Positions 26,375-35,508 of a stretch of DNA of 64,000 bases are shown one piece after another. The notes under the pieces were generated by a model. The model ran no database searches. It saw only the letters and a program-made list of their open reading frames with translations, and was not told the origin of the DNA. This stretch comes from Pseudomonas shirazensis (lineage in GTDB: Bacteria; Pseudomonadota; Gammaproteobacteria; Pseudomonadales; Pseudomonadaceae): contig NZ_JABWRD020000004.1 of the NCBI RefSeq assembly GCF_014268785.2, forward strand, positions 87,470 to 151,469, written 5' to 3'. Both the position numbers and the translations under genes were made by a program. Positions within the stretch are counted from its first letter, which is position 1; the number at the start of each line of letters is the position of its first letter.

Positions 26375-27298
26375 TCAGGCTTGTGGAGGGGCGGCGAAAG
26401 GCACGTCCAGCGGCGCGGTGTCGAAGCTGCGCAGCAGATCGATGAGGATCTGCGTGGCCGGGCCGAGGGCTTTCTCTTTGCTCGAGTAAAGGTAGAACAG
26501 TGGGTGGCGACTGCCACCTTGATCCAGCTGCAATGGCTTGAGCAGCCCCTCGCGCAGCTCGCGCTCGATCATGTGCCGCGGCAGCCAGGCAAAGCCCAGA
26601 CCGCTGCCGACAAAGGTCGCGGCGGTGCCCAGGCTACCGACTGTCCAGCGCTGCTCGGCGCCGAGCCAGCCGACATCTTTCGGTTGAGCGCGGCCGGAGT
26701 CGCGGATCACCACCTGCAACTGGCTCTCCAGATCCTGGAAGGTGATCTCGCGGCCCAGTCGGTGCAGGCTGTGTTCCGGGTGGGCGACGGCGATGAACTC
26801 GACCGAACTCAGCTCGGTGCCCAGGTAACCGCCGATGCTGAAGCTGCTGATGGCAAGGTCGGCGATGCCTTCGTGGAGCACTTCTTCGACCCCGGACAAC
26901 ACCTCTTCGCGCAGGCGCACGCGACAGCCGCGGCTTTGCGGCATGAACGCGCTCAGTGCGCGCACCAGGCGGGCGCTGGGGTATGCGGCATCGACCACCA
27001 GGCGCACCTCGGCTTCCCAGCCTTGTTCCATATGGTGGGCCAGGTCTTCCAGCTGACTGGCCTGCTTGACCAGGTGCCGCGAGCGGCGCAGCAGCACGTT
27101 GCCGGCTTCGGTCAGCACGGCCTTGCGCCCGTCGATGCGCAGCAGCGGCACGCCGAGTTGCTCCTGCATGCGCGCCACGGTATAGCTGACCGACGATTGC
27201 GAACGGTGCAAGGCGTCGGCTGCCTGGGCAAACCCACCGTGGTCGACCACTGCCTGCAGGGTTCGCCACTGATCAAGGGTTACGCGCGGCGCTTTCAT
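26375..27298 (-). CDS. LysR family transcriptional regulator
   Basis: A 307-residue protein starting at MKAPRVTLDQWRTL, with CAGGAG 6 bp upstream. The N-terminal winged helix (GFAQAADALHRSQSSVSYTV) is followed by a substrate-binding effector domain. A much longer reading frame extends upstream but overlaps a divergent gene and has no support. It lies 13 bp before the hydrolase gene and 48 bp from a divergent secreted protein; the nearby azoreductase is another possible target. Confidence 0.92.
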   Translation of the reverse strand: MKAPRVTLDQWRTLQAVVDHGGFAQAADALHRSQSSVSYTVARMQEQLGVPLLRIDGRKAVLTEAGNVLLRRSRHLVKQASQLEDLAHHMEQGWEAEVRLVVDAAYPSARLVRALSAFMPQSRGCRVRLREEVLSGVEEVLHEGIADLAISSFSIGGYLGTELSSVEFIAVAHPEHSLHRLGREITFQDLESQLQVVIRDSGRAQPKDVGWLGAEQRWTVGSLGTAATFVGSGLGFAWLPRHMIERELREGLLKPLQLDQGGSRHPLFYLYSSKEKALGPATQILIDLLRSFDTAPLDVPFAAPPQA

Positions 27299-27346
27299 CT
27301 TCGGCTCCTGTTGTCCTAAGCTGCGCTCTTTCAAGGAGAGCGCCCT

Positions 27347-27661
27347 GTGAAGAAATATTGTCTGGCTGTCTTGCTGTGCCTGCCATTGAGCGCAATGGCT
27401 TACCCGATCGATGTGACCAAGGACATCAGCGGGGTGAAGATCGACTACACCGCCTATGACACTGATCAGGACATCGGCAGCATTACCGTAAACAACTACG
27501 GCGAAGTGGCTGCGGCGTGCAAGGTCAGCTTTCGCAACGGCCCGGAAGCGCCTCGCGTGCGGCGCGTAGTGGTGCCGGCAAACAAAAGCGTGGACGTGAC
27601 CGCCAAGTTCAACCGGCAGATCATCAAGTTGCGCATCGCGCTGAGCTGTCAGCCGCAATAA
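27347..27661 (+). CDS. Small periplasmic protein of unknown function
   Basis: A 104-residue protein from a GTG preceded by AAGGAGAG. A signal peptide (KKYCLAVLLCLPLSAMA) is followed by a short beta-rich domain with two cysteines (AAACKVSF and ALSCQPQ) that could form a disulfide. It diverges from the LysR gene. I recognise it only as a conserved Pseudomonas hypothetical. Confidence 0.75.
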   Translation: MKKYCLAVLLCLPLSAMAYPIDVTKDISGVKIDYTAYDTDQDIGSITVNNYGEVAAACKVSFRNGPEAPRVRRVVVPANKSVDVTAKFNRQIIKLRIALSCQPQ

Positions 27662-27670
27662 AACGGATAA

Positions 27671-27720
27671 ATCGATAGGTTGACTCCACTTTTTACGCTT
27701 TTTTATCGATAGGTCAACCT
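27671..27720. promoter_or_regulatory. Repeated operator motif upstream of azoR
   Basis: ATCGATAGGT occurs twice in the same orientation (27671-27680 and 27705-27714), 34 bp apart. The flanks also form an inverted pair, AGGTTGAC at 27677-27684 and GTCAACCT at 27713-27720. The element ends about 50 bp before the azoreductase ATG, a good position for a regulator such as the nearby LysR protein. Confidence 0.55.
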
Positions 27721-27770
27721 CTAATCTCGCCTCCATTGAATCGCACCCCGTTTATGCCAATGGAGGCACC

Positions 27771-28370
27771 ATGTCCCACGTATTGATCATCGAAAGCAGC
27801 GCCCGCCAGCAAGATTCCGTGTCGCGCCAGCTGACCCGCGACTTCATCCAGCAGTGGCAAGCGGCGCATCCTGGCGACCAGATCAATGTGCGCGACGTTG
27901 CCGCCAACCCGCTGCCGCACCTTGACGCCGACCTGCTCGGCGGCTGGATGAAGCCTGCGGAGCAACGGTCCATGCCTGAGCAGGAGGCTTTCGAGCGCTC
28001 CAACCAGCTGACTGACGAACTGCTCGCCGCCGACGTGCTGGTGATGGCGGCGCCGATGTACAACTTCACCATTCCCAGCACCCTCAAAGCCTGGCTGGAC
28101 CATGTGCTGCGCGCAGGTATCACTTTCAAGTACACCCCGACCGGACCGCAGGGCTTGCTGCAAGGCAAGCGCGCCATCGTTCTGACTGCCCGTGGCGGCA
28201 TTCATGCCGGTGCCGGCAGCGATCATCAGGAACCGTACCTGCGTCAGGCCATGGCCTTCATCGGCATTCACGACGTGGAGTTCATCCACGCCGAAGGGCT
28301 GAACATGAGTGGTGATTTTCACGAGAAGGGCGTCAACCAGGCCAAGGCCAGGCTGGCCGCGCTGGCGTGA
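27771..28370 (+). CDS. azoR: FMN-dependent NADH-azoreductase
   Basis: A 199-residue flavodoxin-fold protein: SSARQQDSVSRQLTRDF near the N-terminus binds FMN phosphate, AAPMYNFTIPSTLKAWLDHV is the family signature, and TARGGIHAG lies near residue 143. AzoR enzymes reduce azo bonds and quinones with NAD(P)H. GGAGG precedes the ATG. By gene order it corresponds to PA3223 (azoR3). Confidence 0.93.
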   Translation: MSHVLIIESSARQQDSVSRQLTRDFIQQWQAAHPGDQINVRDVAANPLPHLDADLLGGWMKPAEQRSMPEQEAFERSNQLTDELLAADVLVMAAPMYNFTIPSTLKAWLDHVLRAGITFKYTPTGPQGLLQGKRAIVLTARGGIHAGAGSDHQEPYLRQAMAFIGIHDVEFIHAEGLNMSGDFHEKGVNQAKARLAALA

Positions 28371-28461
28371 GCCACGGAGGCTTGATGTTGCCCGCTGCCG
28401 AGTGGTTGCCCAGGGTGGCGCAACCGGCTAAGGTCGCCGCCTTGATTTGCGAGAGAGCACC

Positions 28462-29343
28462 ATGGGCTATCTGATTATCGTCGCGCTGATCCAGGCGTTT
28501 TCCTTCAGCCTGATCGGCGAGTACCTGGCCGGCAACGTCGACAGCTACTTCGCCGTACTGGCGCGGGTGCTGTTGGCCGGGCTGGTGTTTCTGCCGCTGA
28601 CCCGCTGGCGCCAGGTCGAACCGCGCTTTTTGCGCTCGATGCTGCTGATCGGTGCCTTGCAATACGGCGTCACCTACGTCTGCCTGTACCTGAGCTTCCG
28701 CGTGCTGACTGTGCCCGAGGTGCTGCTGTTCACCATCCTCACGCCGTTGCACGTGACCTTGATCGAAGACGCCCTGAACCGGCGCTTCAACCCTTGGGCG
28801 CTGGTGGCTGCACTGGTGGCAGTGGCAGGTGCGGCGGTGATCCGCATGGACAGCATCAGTGGCGAGTTCTTCATCGGCTTCCTGCTGCTGCAACTGGCCA
28901 ACTTCACCTATGCCGCAGGTCAGGTGCTGTATCGCCACCTGATCGCCCGCAACCCCAGCGACTTACCTCACTACAAACGCTTCGGCTACTTCTACCTCGG
29001 CGCGCTGCTGGTGGTGCTGCCGGCGTTTCTGCTGTTCGGCAATGCCCAGCGCCTGCCGAGCACCGATGTGCAGTGGCTGGTGCTGTTGTTCCTGGGGCTG
29101 GTGCCGACAGCGCTGGGGCTGTACTGGTGGAACAAGGGCGCCTGCCTGGTTTCTGGCGCAACGCTTGCGGTGATGAACAACCTGCATGTGCCGGTGGGCT
29201 TGCTGCTCAACCTGCTGATCTGGAACCAGCACGAGCCGCTTGGGCGCTTGCTGCTAGGTGGCTTGATCATTCTGGCCTCGGTCTGGCTCAGCCGGCTGGG
29301 CAGCAATCACGCTGCGCCAATGCTCGGCAGAGTCAGGCGATAG
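28462..29343 (+). CDS. EamA/DMT family transporter
   Basis: A 293-residue inner-membrane protein with about ten hydrophobic segments arranged as two EamA repeats. The start at MGYLIIVALIQAF follows GAGAGAG; an upstream in-frame start adds five residues. Members export amino acids, amines or other metabolites; no substrate can be read here. It lies 91 bp after azoR and could be co-transcribed. Confidence 0.87.
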   Translation: MGYLIIVALIQAFSFSLIGEYLAGNVDSYFAVLARVLLAGLVFLPLTRWRQVEPRFLRSMLLIGALQYGVTYVCLYLSFRVLTVPEVLLFTILTPLHVTLIEDALNRRFNPWALVAALVAVAGAAVIRMDSISGEFFIGFLLLQLANFTYAAGQVLYRHLIARNPSDLPHYKRFGYFYLGALLVVLPAFLLFGNAQRLPSTDVQWLVLLFLGLVPTALGLYWWNKGACLVSGATLAVMNNLHVPVGLLLNLLIWNQHEPLGRLLLGGLIILASVWLSRLGSNHAAPMLGRVRR

Positions 29344-29361
29344 TTGCGGTTGCTCTGCGCT

Positions 29362-30360
29362 TCAGCGCAGGCTGATCACGACCTTGCCCTTGGCGCGTCC
29401 CTGTTCTACGTACGCCAGGGCGTCGGCAGTTGATTGAAATGGGTAGACCTTGTCGATGATTGGCCTGATGGCACCTGACTCCACCAAGGTGGTGATCTCG
29501 CTGAGCTGAGCGCCGCTGGAGCGCATGAAGACGAACTTGTACCTCACCCCGGCTGCCTGTGCGGCCCTGCGAATGCGCAGGCTCAACAGACGAAGAACCT
29601 GGCGCAGCGCCCAGGGTAGCCCCTGCGTCTCGCCGAACTCAGGCGTTGGCGGGCCAGAGATCGAGATGAGTTGCCCGCCGGGTTTGAGCGTCTTGACCGA
29701 TTGCTGCAAAACATCCGCACCGAGGCTGTTCAGTACCACGTCATAGTCGCGCAGTACGGCGTCGAATTGCCGGGCGGTGTAATCAACCACGACATCCGCA
29801 CCGAGTGCCTTCACCCATTCGACATTCGCCGTGCTGGTGGTCGTCGCGACGAACGCGCCCAAGTGCTTGGCCAGCTGGATCGCAACGCTGCCCACGCCGC
29901 CTGAACCGGCGTGGATCAACACCTTCTGGCCTGGTTGCAACTGGGCCGTTTCAACCAGCACCTGCCATGCCGTCAGTGCCACCAAGGGCAGTGACGCGGC
30001 CTGCTCCATGCTGATGTTGCGTGGCCTGTGGGCCAGTGCTTGCTGGTCAACCGCGATCAGCCCGGCAAAAGTGCCGATGCGATCCTGGGGTGGCCTGGCA
30101 TAGACCTCATCGCCCGGTTTGAACAGGCTTACATCAGCGCCGACGCTGACGACGACACCGGCCAGATCGTTGCCCAGTATCAGCGGCAAGCGGTAGGGAA
30201 GGATCGGCTTGAATTCGCCTGCTCGCAGCTTCAGGTCCAATACGTTGACGCTGGCAGCGTGTATCTGCACCAGCACGTCATTGGTGCCCATTGCAGGAGC
30301 AGGCACGTCAGTGATCTTGCCACTGTGCTTGCCATATCGCTCGATGGAAAACGCTTTCAT
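29362..30360 (-). CDS. NADP-dependent zinc-free alcohol dehydrogenase/quinone oxidoreductase
   Basis: A 332-residue MDR-superfamily enzyme. The GroES-like N-terminal half is followed by a Rossmann fold with VLIHAGSGGVGSVAIQLAK near residue 150. Cysteines of the catalytic zinc site are absent, so it is of the quinone-oxidoreductase or enoyl-reductase type. It follows an SDR gene on the same strand (69 bp gap), probably in one unit controlled by the divergent TetR gene. Confidence 0.9.
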   Translation of the reverse strand: MKAFSIERYGKHSGKITDVPAPAMGTNDVLVQIHAASVNVLDLKLRAGEFKPILPYRLPLILGNDLAGVVVSVGADVSLFKPGDEVYARPPQDRIGTFAGLIAVDQQALAHRPRNISMEQAASLPLVALTAWQVLVETAQLQPGQKVLIHAGSGGVGSVAIQLAKHLGAFVATTTSTANVEWVKALGADVVVDYTARQFDAVLRDYDVVLNSLGADVLQQSVKTLKPGGQLISISGPPTPEFGETQGLPWALRQVLRLLSLRIRRAAQAAGVRYKFVFMRSSGAQLSEITTLVESGAIRPIIDKVYPFQSTADALAYVEQGRAKGKVVISLR

Positions 30361-30429
30361 GATTTGTCGCTCGAGGGGGAGGGCGGGCAGTGCCCTTGCG
30401 TAGCGTTGGCTTGCCCGCCTGCTGGCAGC

Positions 30430-31218
30430 TCAGGCCTGAGCTTGATAGCGCTCGGCTACGACGGACTGGCGAATCTCTGCCAGCAAGCCTTGCCGGGCAA
30501 GCTGCAGCGCATCCCAACGTGCAGCGTCCTGCAGGGGCGGGATGGTCACCGGCTCGCGGCGGTCGAAACCGACCAGCGCAGCATCGACCAGCTCGCCCAC
30601 GGCCATCACTTCAGTCAGGGTATTGATATCGATACCCGCACGATCCCAGATCTCGGTGCGGGTTGCCGCAGGCAGCACGGCCTGGACATAAACGCCCTTG
30701 GGCGCCAGCTCAAGGCTCAGACCCTGTGACAGGAACAACACGAAGGCTTTGGTCGCGCCGTACACGCTCATGCCGAATTCCGGCGCCAGGGCCACCACAG
30801 AACCGATATTGATGATCGCGCCGCTGCCGGCCTGCGCCAGCCGTGGCGCGATCGCGCTGGCCAGTCGAACCAGGGCGGTGGTGTTCAGCGCGACCAGGTT
30901 GGCCACGCTGTCGGTTGATTGCTCGATAAAGCTGCCGGACTGCGCGGCGCCGGCGTTGTTGACGAGCAGGGTGATGCTGCTGTCATCGCGCAAGCGGGCT
31001 TCGACGGTCGCCAGGTCGCTGCTTTGCGTCAAGTCAGCCTGAATCACATCGATGGCCACGGCATATTGCTGGCCAAGCGTTGCGGCGAGTGCATCCAGGC
31101 GGGTCTTGTCACGGGCTACCAGCACCAGATCATGGCCGCGCTGGGCGAAGCGCTCGGCGTAGGTTGCGCCGATGCCAGAAGAAGCGCCGGTGATCAGTAC
31201 GGTTTCAGCATTGTTCAT
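30430..31218 (-). CDS. SDR family oxidoreductase
   Basis: A 262-residue short-chain dehydrogenase starting at MNNAETVLITGASSG. The cofactor motif TGASSGIG, NNAG near residue 90, a serine in NIGSVVA and the YGATK active-site Tyr/Lys are all present. It diverges from a TetR regulator across a long palindrome, so repression by TetR is likely. The substrate is unknown. Confidence 0.92.
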   Translation of the reverse strand: MNNAETVLITGASSGIGATYAERFAQRGHDLVLVARDKTRLDALAATLGQQYAVAIDVIQADLTQSSDLATVEARLRDDSSITLLVNNAGAAQSGSFIEQSTDSVANLVALNTTALVRLASAIAPRLAQAGSGAIINIGSVVALAPEFGMSVYGATKAFVLFLSQGLSLELAPKGVYVQAVLPAATRTEIWDRAGIDINTLTEVMAVGELVDAALVGFDRREPVTIPPLQDAARWDALQLARQGLLAEIRQSVVAERYQAQA

Positions 31219-31275
31219 GGACGGGAACTCAAGGTGAGTGGCTGTTGGGCAGTCTGATGGGGAAGCGTTTTTATG

Positions 31276-31323
31276 ATGTCGATCATAATCAAAAGTGTCA
31301 ACGGTTTTGATTATGGTCGACAT
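31276..31323. promoter_or_regulatory. TetR operator palindrome
   Basis: Two 19-bp arms with a single mismatch, 31276-31294 and 31305-31323, are separated by 10 bp. The core half-site is CATAATCAAAA. The palindrome lies between the SDR gene and the divergent TetR gene, 45 bp before the TetR ATG. Confidence 0.85.
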
Positions 31324-31367
31324 CAGAGTATGCTGAGCCATCGTCAAGAAGTCCCCCGAGGCGCCCT

Positions 31368-31940
31368 ATGAAAATCACCAAGACGCAATCACTCGCCAAT
31401 CGCGCGCATATCGTCGAGACGGCTTCGCAGCTGTTTCGTGAACGCGGCTACGACGGTGTGGGTGTGGCCGAGCTGATGGCCACTGCCGGGTTCACTCAGG
31501 GGGGGTTCTACAAGCACTTTGGCTCAAAGGCCGACCTGATGGCCGAAGCGGCAGCGCTCAGCCTGGAGAGGTCTGCCGCCGGTGCGTGCACTATTGGCCT
31601 GGAGGAGTTCGTCAATCGCTACGTCTCCCGTGCCCACCGAGATGGCAGAGACACAGGCTGCACCGTTGCAGCCTTGGGTGGCGATGCTGCTCGCCAGTCC
31701 GATGAGGTCAAGGCGACCTTCGCCAGCGGCATCGAAAAGACCCTTGCAGCATTTGAAGAGAAGTACCGGGCGGGGACAGGGGCGACGCCCGAGCAGGCGC
31801 GCGCGAAGGTCGTGAGCCTGTTTACTCATGCCGTGGGTGCCGTCATGTTGTCGCGGGCGTGCCCGGATGACTCAGCGCTGGCAGACGAAATACTGCAAGC
31901 GTGCCGGGCGGAGCTGCTGGATGCGCTGGCTGCCGACTGA
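31368..31940 (+). CDS. TetR family transcriptional regulator
   Basis: A 190-residue protein with an N-terminal helix-turn-helix (AHIVETASQLFRERGYDGVG, then LMATAGFTQGGFYKHFGSK). The C-terminal ligand domain contains the conserved CTVAALGGDAAR segment of the subgroup resembling AcuR/NemR-like repressors of electrophile-responsive oxidoreductases. The divergent SDR and quinone-oxidoreductase genes fit such a regulon, as does the palindrome at 31276-31323. Confidence 0.92.
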   Translation: MKITKTQSLANRAHIVETASQLFRERGYDGVGVAELMATAGFTQGGFYKHFGSKADLMAEAAALSLERSAAGACTIGLEEFVNRYVSRAHRDGRDTGCTVAALGGDAARQSDEVKATFASGIEKTLAAFEEKYRAGTGATPEQARAKVVSLFTHAVGAVMLSRACPDDSALADEILQACRAELLDALAAD

Positions 31941-31987
31941 ACAAGGTTTGCGCTGCTGCGCAAACCTTGCGTCCAATTTCTCGGCAA

Positions 31988-32791
31988 TCAGCTGGCGTGG
32001 TGCGGCAGCGGTGACAAGCCACTGCTCTTGATCGCCGCATCTGCCTGAGGCGAAGCCAGGTATTCAAGCAGTGCCTTGGCCGCGGCCTGATGCTGGCTCT
32101 TGCTGACCATGGCGCCGGAGTACATGGTCATCTTCTGTGCCTCGGCCGGGATCAAGCCAACGATGCTGATGCCCGGTACCGGCTTGAGTTCGCTGAGCTG
32201 CTGAAAGCCGATCTGCGCCTGCCCGCGAGCGACCACTGCACCGACCGGTTCTGCCGGGATCATGTGGGCTTTGGCATCGAACGTCGACCTCAGCTGCAGG
32301 CGTGGGAACAACGTCTTGGACAGATAAACACCGCTGGCGCTGTCCGAATAGGCGACCGATTTGCTCTCCACCAGCACCTTGCGCAGGTTCTGCATCGTGC
32401 TGATGTCCGGCTTCGGCTCGCCCTGGCGCACGGCCATGGCGATGAAGGACTTGCCCAGGTCGACGCGGCTGGCCTTGTCTGCCTGGCCGTCAGCGATCAG
32501 CGTGTCCAGCGCCGAGCCGACCATCAGGACCACGTCAGCATCCTCACCCTTGGCCAGCCTGTTGGGGATCGCCTGCGGGGTGTCGCCCATCGACGGCGCC
32601 GCCAGGACATTCAGTTTGACCCCGAACTTTTTCTGGTAAGCCGGCGCCACTTCGCGAATCGCACCCATGATGCCGCCCGAGCTGAGCACGGTCAGGGTAT
32701 TCGCGTCGCCAGGTACGGCTTCAGCTGCCGAGCACGCGAAGGTGGCCAGCAACAGTGCCGCGCAGAAGCATGGGAATGTTCTGCGGATCAA
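31988..32791 (-). CDS. Periplasmic substrate-binding protein, ModA-like
   Basis: A 267-residue protein from a TTG start with a signal peptide (CAALLLATFACSAAEA). It has the type II binding-protein fold: LTVLSSGGIMGAIREVAPAY, GEDADVVLMVG and SVAYSDSASGVYLSK resemble ModA-like ABC binding proteins. No ABC permease or ATPase is adjacent, so it is an orphan. Its ligand is not evident. The TTG start is the only one available before the signal peptide. Confidence 0.78.
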   Translation of the reverse strand: MIRRTFPCFCAALLLATFACSAAEAVPGDANTLTVLSSGGIMGAIREVAPAYQKKFGVKLNVLAAPSMGDTPQAIPNRLAKGEDADVVLMVGSALDTLIADGQADKASRVDLGKSFIAMAVRQGEPKPDISTMQNLRKVLVESKSVAYSDSASGVYLSKTLFPRLQLRSTFDAKAHMIPAEPVGAVVARGQAQIGFQQLSELKPVPGISIVGLIPAEAQKMTMYSGAMVSKSQHQAAAKALLEYLASPQADAAIKSSGLSPLPHHAS

Positions 32792-33262
32792 AAGAATCCA
32801 GATTACTGAGCCGCAGTCACCGGTTCAGTTAACGGGCCGTGAAGGATGTTTCATGTTCTGAGCAAGCTGCGTGAACGACTATCGCCTATGTCGGTACAGC
32901 AGGGCAGGAGCTGCGGCATGGAGCAGTGGCTTGCGGAGTGATAAATCGCGGGCGAAAGAAAGCCCGCTGCTAGGCGGGCAAGTTCAATCACACGTAGGGA
33001 TGGCTATAGATTGCGCCCCTTGCCGTGAAAATTAGGTGAAAGCAGAGTCAACACGCCGTCAGATTTCACCCACCGAATTCGATCCCGTCTGTAGCGTTGA
33101 GATGGACGCATTTTGGGCCCGGCAGCTGGGCTTGTGATACAGCGATTGATAACAAAGATGCATCAATCCATGAAAATTAAGCACTAACTGTTTCAAAATG
33201 TGTCCCGCATACTCTAGTTTAGAGCGTAACAAGCATTTTAAGAATATCGCTGGAGATCCGTC
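32792..33262. other. Intergenic region containing repeat copy A
   Basis: A 471-bp gap upstream of the MFS gene. Its main feature is a dispersed repeat at 32943-33065 (described separately). The remaining sequence is AT-richer and probably holds the MFS promoter. A short minus-strand frame at 33059-33268 lacks coding character. Confidence 0.6.
32943..33065. repeat. Dispersed intergenic repeat, copy A
   Basis: About 120 bp related to two further copies in this window. It begins with AAATCGC, contains the hairpin GCCCGC-TGCTAG-GCGGGC, then ACGTAGGGATGGCTATAGA, then GTGAAAA and GTCAACA blocks. It is the most diverged copy. It lies upstream of the MFS gene. Confidence 0.75.
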
Positions 33263-34564
33263 ATGCATGCTTCATCCCCCGCTGCGGGCACTGCCCGTTC
33301 CCGCGCCGCAGCCGTGTTCCGCGTCACCTCGGGTAATTTTCTCGAGCAGTTCGACTTCTTCCTGTTCGGCTTCTACGCCACTCAGATTGCGACCGCATTC
33401 TTTCCTGCGGCGAGTGAATTCGCTTCCCTGATGATGACCTTTGCGGTGTTCGGCGCAGGCTTCCTCATGCGCCCGCTGGGCGCGATTGTGCTCGGTGCCT
33501 ACATCGATGACGTGGGCCGGCGCAAAGGTTTGATCGTGACCCTGTCGATCATGGCCAGCGGTACGCTGTTGATCGTGCTGGTGCCCGGATACGCCAGTAT
33601 TGGCCTGTGGGCACCGGCCCTGGTCTTGCTCGGACGGCTGCTGCAGGGCTTCTCGGCTGGCGCCGAATTGGGCGGGGTGTCGGTATACCTGTCGGAAATG
33701 GCCACGCCTGGGCGCAAGGGCTTCTACACCAGCTGGCAGTCCGGCAGCCAGCAAGTGGCGATCATCGTTGCCGCAGCACTGGGCTACGGCTTGAACCAGT
33801 GGTTGGCGCCTGAGCAGATCAGCGAATGGGGCTGGCGCGTACCGTTTGCCGTGGGTTGCATGATCATCCCGTTCATCTTCCTGCTGCGGCGCAGCCTGCA
33901 GGAAACCGAAGAGTTCGCCAATCGCACCCATCGCCCGACCATGAAGCAGGTGGTGGCAACACTGGCCAGTAACTGGGGGGTTGTCATCGGCGGCATGCTG
34001 ATGGTGGCAATGACCACCAGCGCCTTCTACCTGATAACCGTATATGCACCGACCTTCGGCAAGACCGTACTCAACCTGACCACCACCGACGCCTTGCTGG
34101 TGACGCTGCTGGTCGGCGTATCGAACTTCTTTTGGTTGCCCATCGGCGGCATGCTCAGCGACCGCTTCGGACGCAAGCCGATGATGATAGCGATGACCGT
34201 GCTGACGCTTTTCACCGCTTACCCGGCGCTGTCGTACCTGGCTCAGGCAGCGAGCTTCTCGCACATGCTTGAAGTGCTGCTGTGGTTCTCGTTCCTCTAT
34301 GCGCTCTACAACGGCGCAATGATCCCGGCGCTGACCGAGATCATGCCGGTCGAGGTGAAAGTGGCCGGGTTCTCGCTGGCTTACAGCCTGGCCACGGCGC
34401 TGTTTGGTGGGTTCACCCCAGCCATGTCGACCTGGCTGATCCACCTCACCGGTGACAAGGCTGCACCGGCGTACTGGGTAACTTTCGCTGCTGGCTGCGC
34501 CTTGTGCGCCACGTTGGTGTTGTACCGCCGGGTCAAGACCGCTCAGCCACACGCGGCAGTTTGA
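33263..34564 (+). CDS. MFS transporter, citrate/tricarballylate-proton symporter type
   Basis: A 433-residue protein with about twelve transmembrane segments. N-terminal NFLEQFDFFLFGFYA and GAYIDDVGRRKGL, and the mid-protein DRFGRKPMM, match the metabolite-proton symporter (MHS) subfamily containing citrate and tricarballylate carriers. It probably imports a tricarboxylate or related acid. GGAG lies 8 bp before the ATG. Confidence 0.87.
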   Translation: MHASSPAAGTARSRAAAVFRVTSGNFLEQFDFFLFGFYATQIATAFFPAASEFASLMMTFAVFGAGFLMRPLGAIVLGAYIDDVGRRKGLIVTLSIMASGTLLIVLVPGYASIGLWAPALVLLGRLLQGFSAGAELGGVSVYLSEMATPGRKGFYTSWQSGSQQVAIIVAAALGYGLNQWLAPEQISEWGWRVPFAVGCMIIPFIFLLRRSLQETEEFANRTHRPTMKQVVATLASNWGVVIGGMLMVAMTTSAFYLITVYAPTFGKTVLNLTTTDALLVTLLVGVSNFFWLPIGGMLSDRFGRKPMMIAMTVLTLFTAYPALSYLAQAASFSHMLEVLLWFSFLYALYNGAMIPALTEIMPVEVKVAGFSLAYSLATALFGGFTPAMSTWLIHLTGDKAAPAYWVTFAAGCALCATLVLYRRVKTAQPHAAV

Positions 34565-34888
34565 TCGGGTTTTGATGACGCCTGGCGGCTCAGCTACCAG
34601 GCATCAGCCCGGTGAGTCTTCCTGGGAGCCCAACTCTTTCTGAGCGGTGATCGCCTTTGCTTGGGGTGACATACCAGCGGCTCTCTGAGAACTAAGGTGG
34701 GTAAGCTGACGGCGCCTGGCCTGACGAAAATCGCAGGCAAAAGAAAGCCCGCTGCTAGGCGGGCCAAGGTCTATCACGTAGGGATGGATATAGACTGCCT
34801 TGGCGCTCGTGAAAACTAAGTGAAAGGTTGGTCAACGGGGTGTCAGATCTGCGCCCCTCTTTTTCTCGGATACACCTGGAGAATCGCT
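34565..34888. other. Intergenic region containing repeat copy B
   Basis: A 324-bp gap between the MFS gene and the GFA gene. Apart from the repeat at 34727-34852, nothing recognisable was seen. The repeat ends 36 bp before the GFA start and so lies within its promoter or leader region. Confidence 0.6.
34727..34852. repeat. Dispersed intergenic repeat, copy B
   Basis: Begins AAAATCGCAGGCAAAAG, contains the conserved GCCCGC/GCGGGC hairpin, then GGTCTATCACGTAGGGATGG, ATAGACTGCC and GTGAAAACTAAGTGAAAGG. It is nearly identical to copy C at 43357-43482. Confidence 0.88.
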
Positions 34889-35332
34889 ATGGCTGATGCA
34901 ATTAATGATGATCGTCCCGTATACCAGGCCGCCTGCCATTGCGGGACCGTGCAGTTTTCCGTGCGCTTGACCGATGGTGTGCGTACCGCGCGCAGGTGCA
35001 ACTGCTCGCTCTGCCGTATGCGCGGTGCCGTTGCGGTATCAGCCAACCTGGACGATATCAGCGTCACGCAAGGGCAAGAGGCGCTCACCCTCTATCAGTT
35101 TCACACGCGTGAAGCCAAGCACTACTTCTGCTCCAAATGTGGCATTTACACTTTCCATCAGCGCCGTTCTGCGCCTGATCAGTACGGGGTCAATGTGGCT
35201 TGTATTGAAGGTATGAGCCCATTTGATTTCCCCGAAGTAATTGTCAGTGAAGGCCGGATTCATCCTAAAGATCGCGCAGGTGGCGGCTCGCAAGTTGCAG
35301 GGTGGCTGCGCTACGTGAGCAGTCCTGAGTGA
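34889..35332 (+). CDS. GFA family (glutathione-dependent formaldehyde-activating enzyme-like) protein
   Basis: A 147-residue zinc-binding Mss4-like protein. Zinc ligands are visible as ACHCGTVQF, RCNCSLCRMRG and FCSKCGIYTFHQ. A CTGGAG site precedes the ATG; an in-frame upstream start adds 23 residues that read through the repeat. GFA proteins are named after S-hydroxymethylglutathione synthase, but most family members have no proven activity. A fragment of a second GFA gene occurs at 43267-43329, next to another copy of the same repeat. Confidence 0.9.
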   Translation: MADAINDDRPVYQAACHCGTVQFSVRLTDGVRTARRCNCSLCRMRGAVAVSANLDDISVTQGQEALTLYQFHTREAKHYFCSKCGIYTFHQRRSAPDQYGVNVACIEGMSPFDFPEVIVSEGRIHPKDRAGGGSQVAGWLRYVSSPE

Positions 35333-35508
35333 CAGCCCAGCGTGTCTACTCGGCTTGGGCGTATGGTAGAGCTCTAGAGGTGTCCATCAGGCCGATATAG
35401 ATGCTGAAATTCTTGAGTCCCGACGGAGTGCTCGCACCCGCACTGGCATTGCCTCTGCCAACAGATTAGCTACTCTGTGGTTGGATAAAGTCCCAAGGAA
35501 TGCTTGCC

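Noticed and set aside
33059..33268. 69-residue minus-strand frame upstream of the MFS gene
   Set aside because: It overlaps the dispersed repeat and the MFS start, and has no coding signature.
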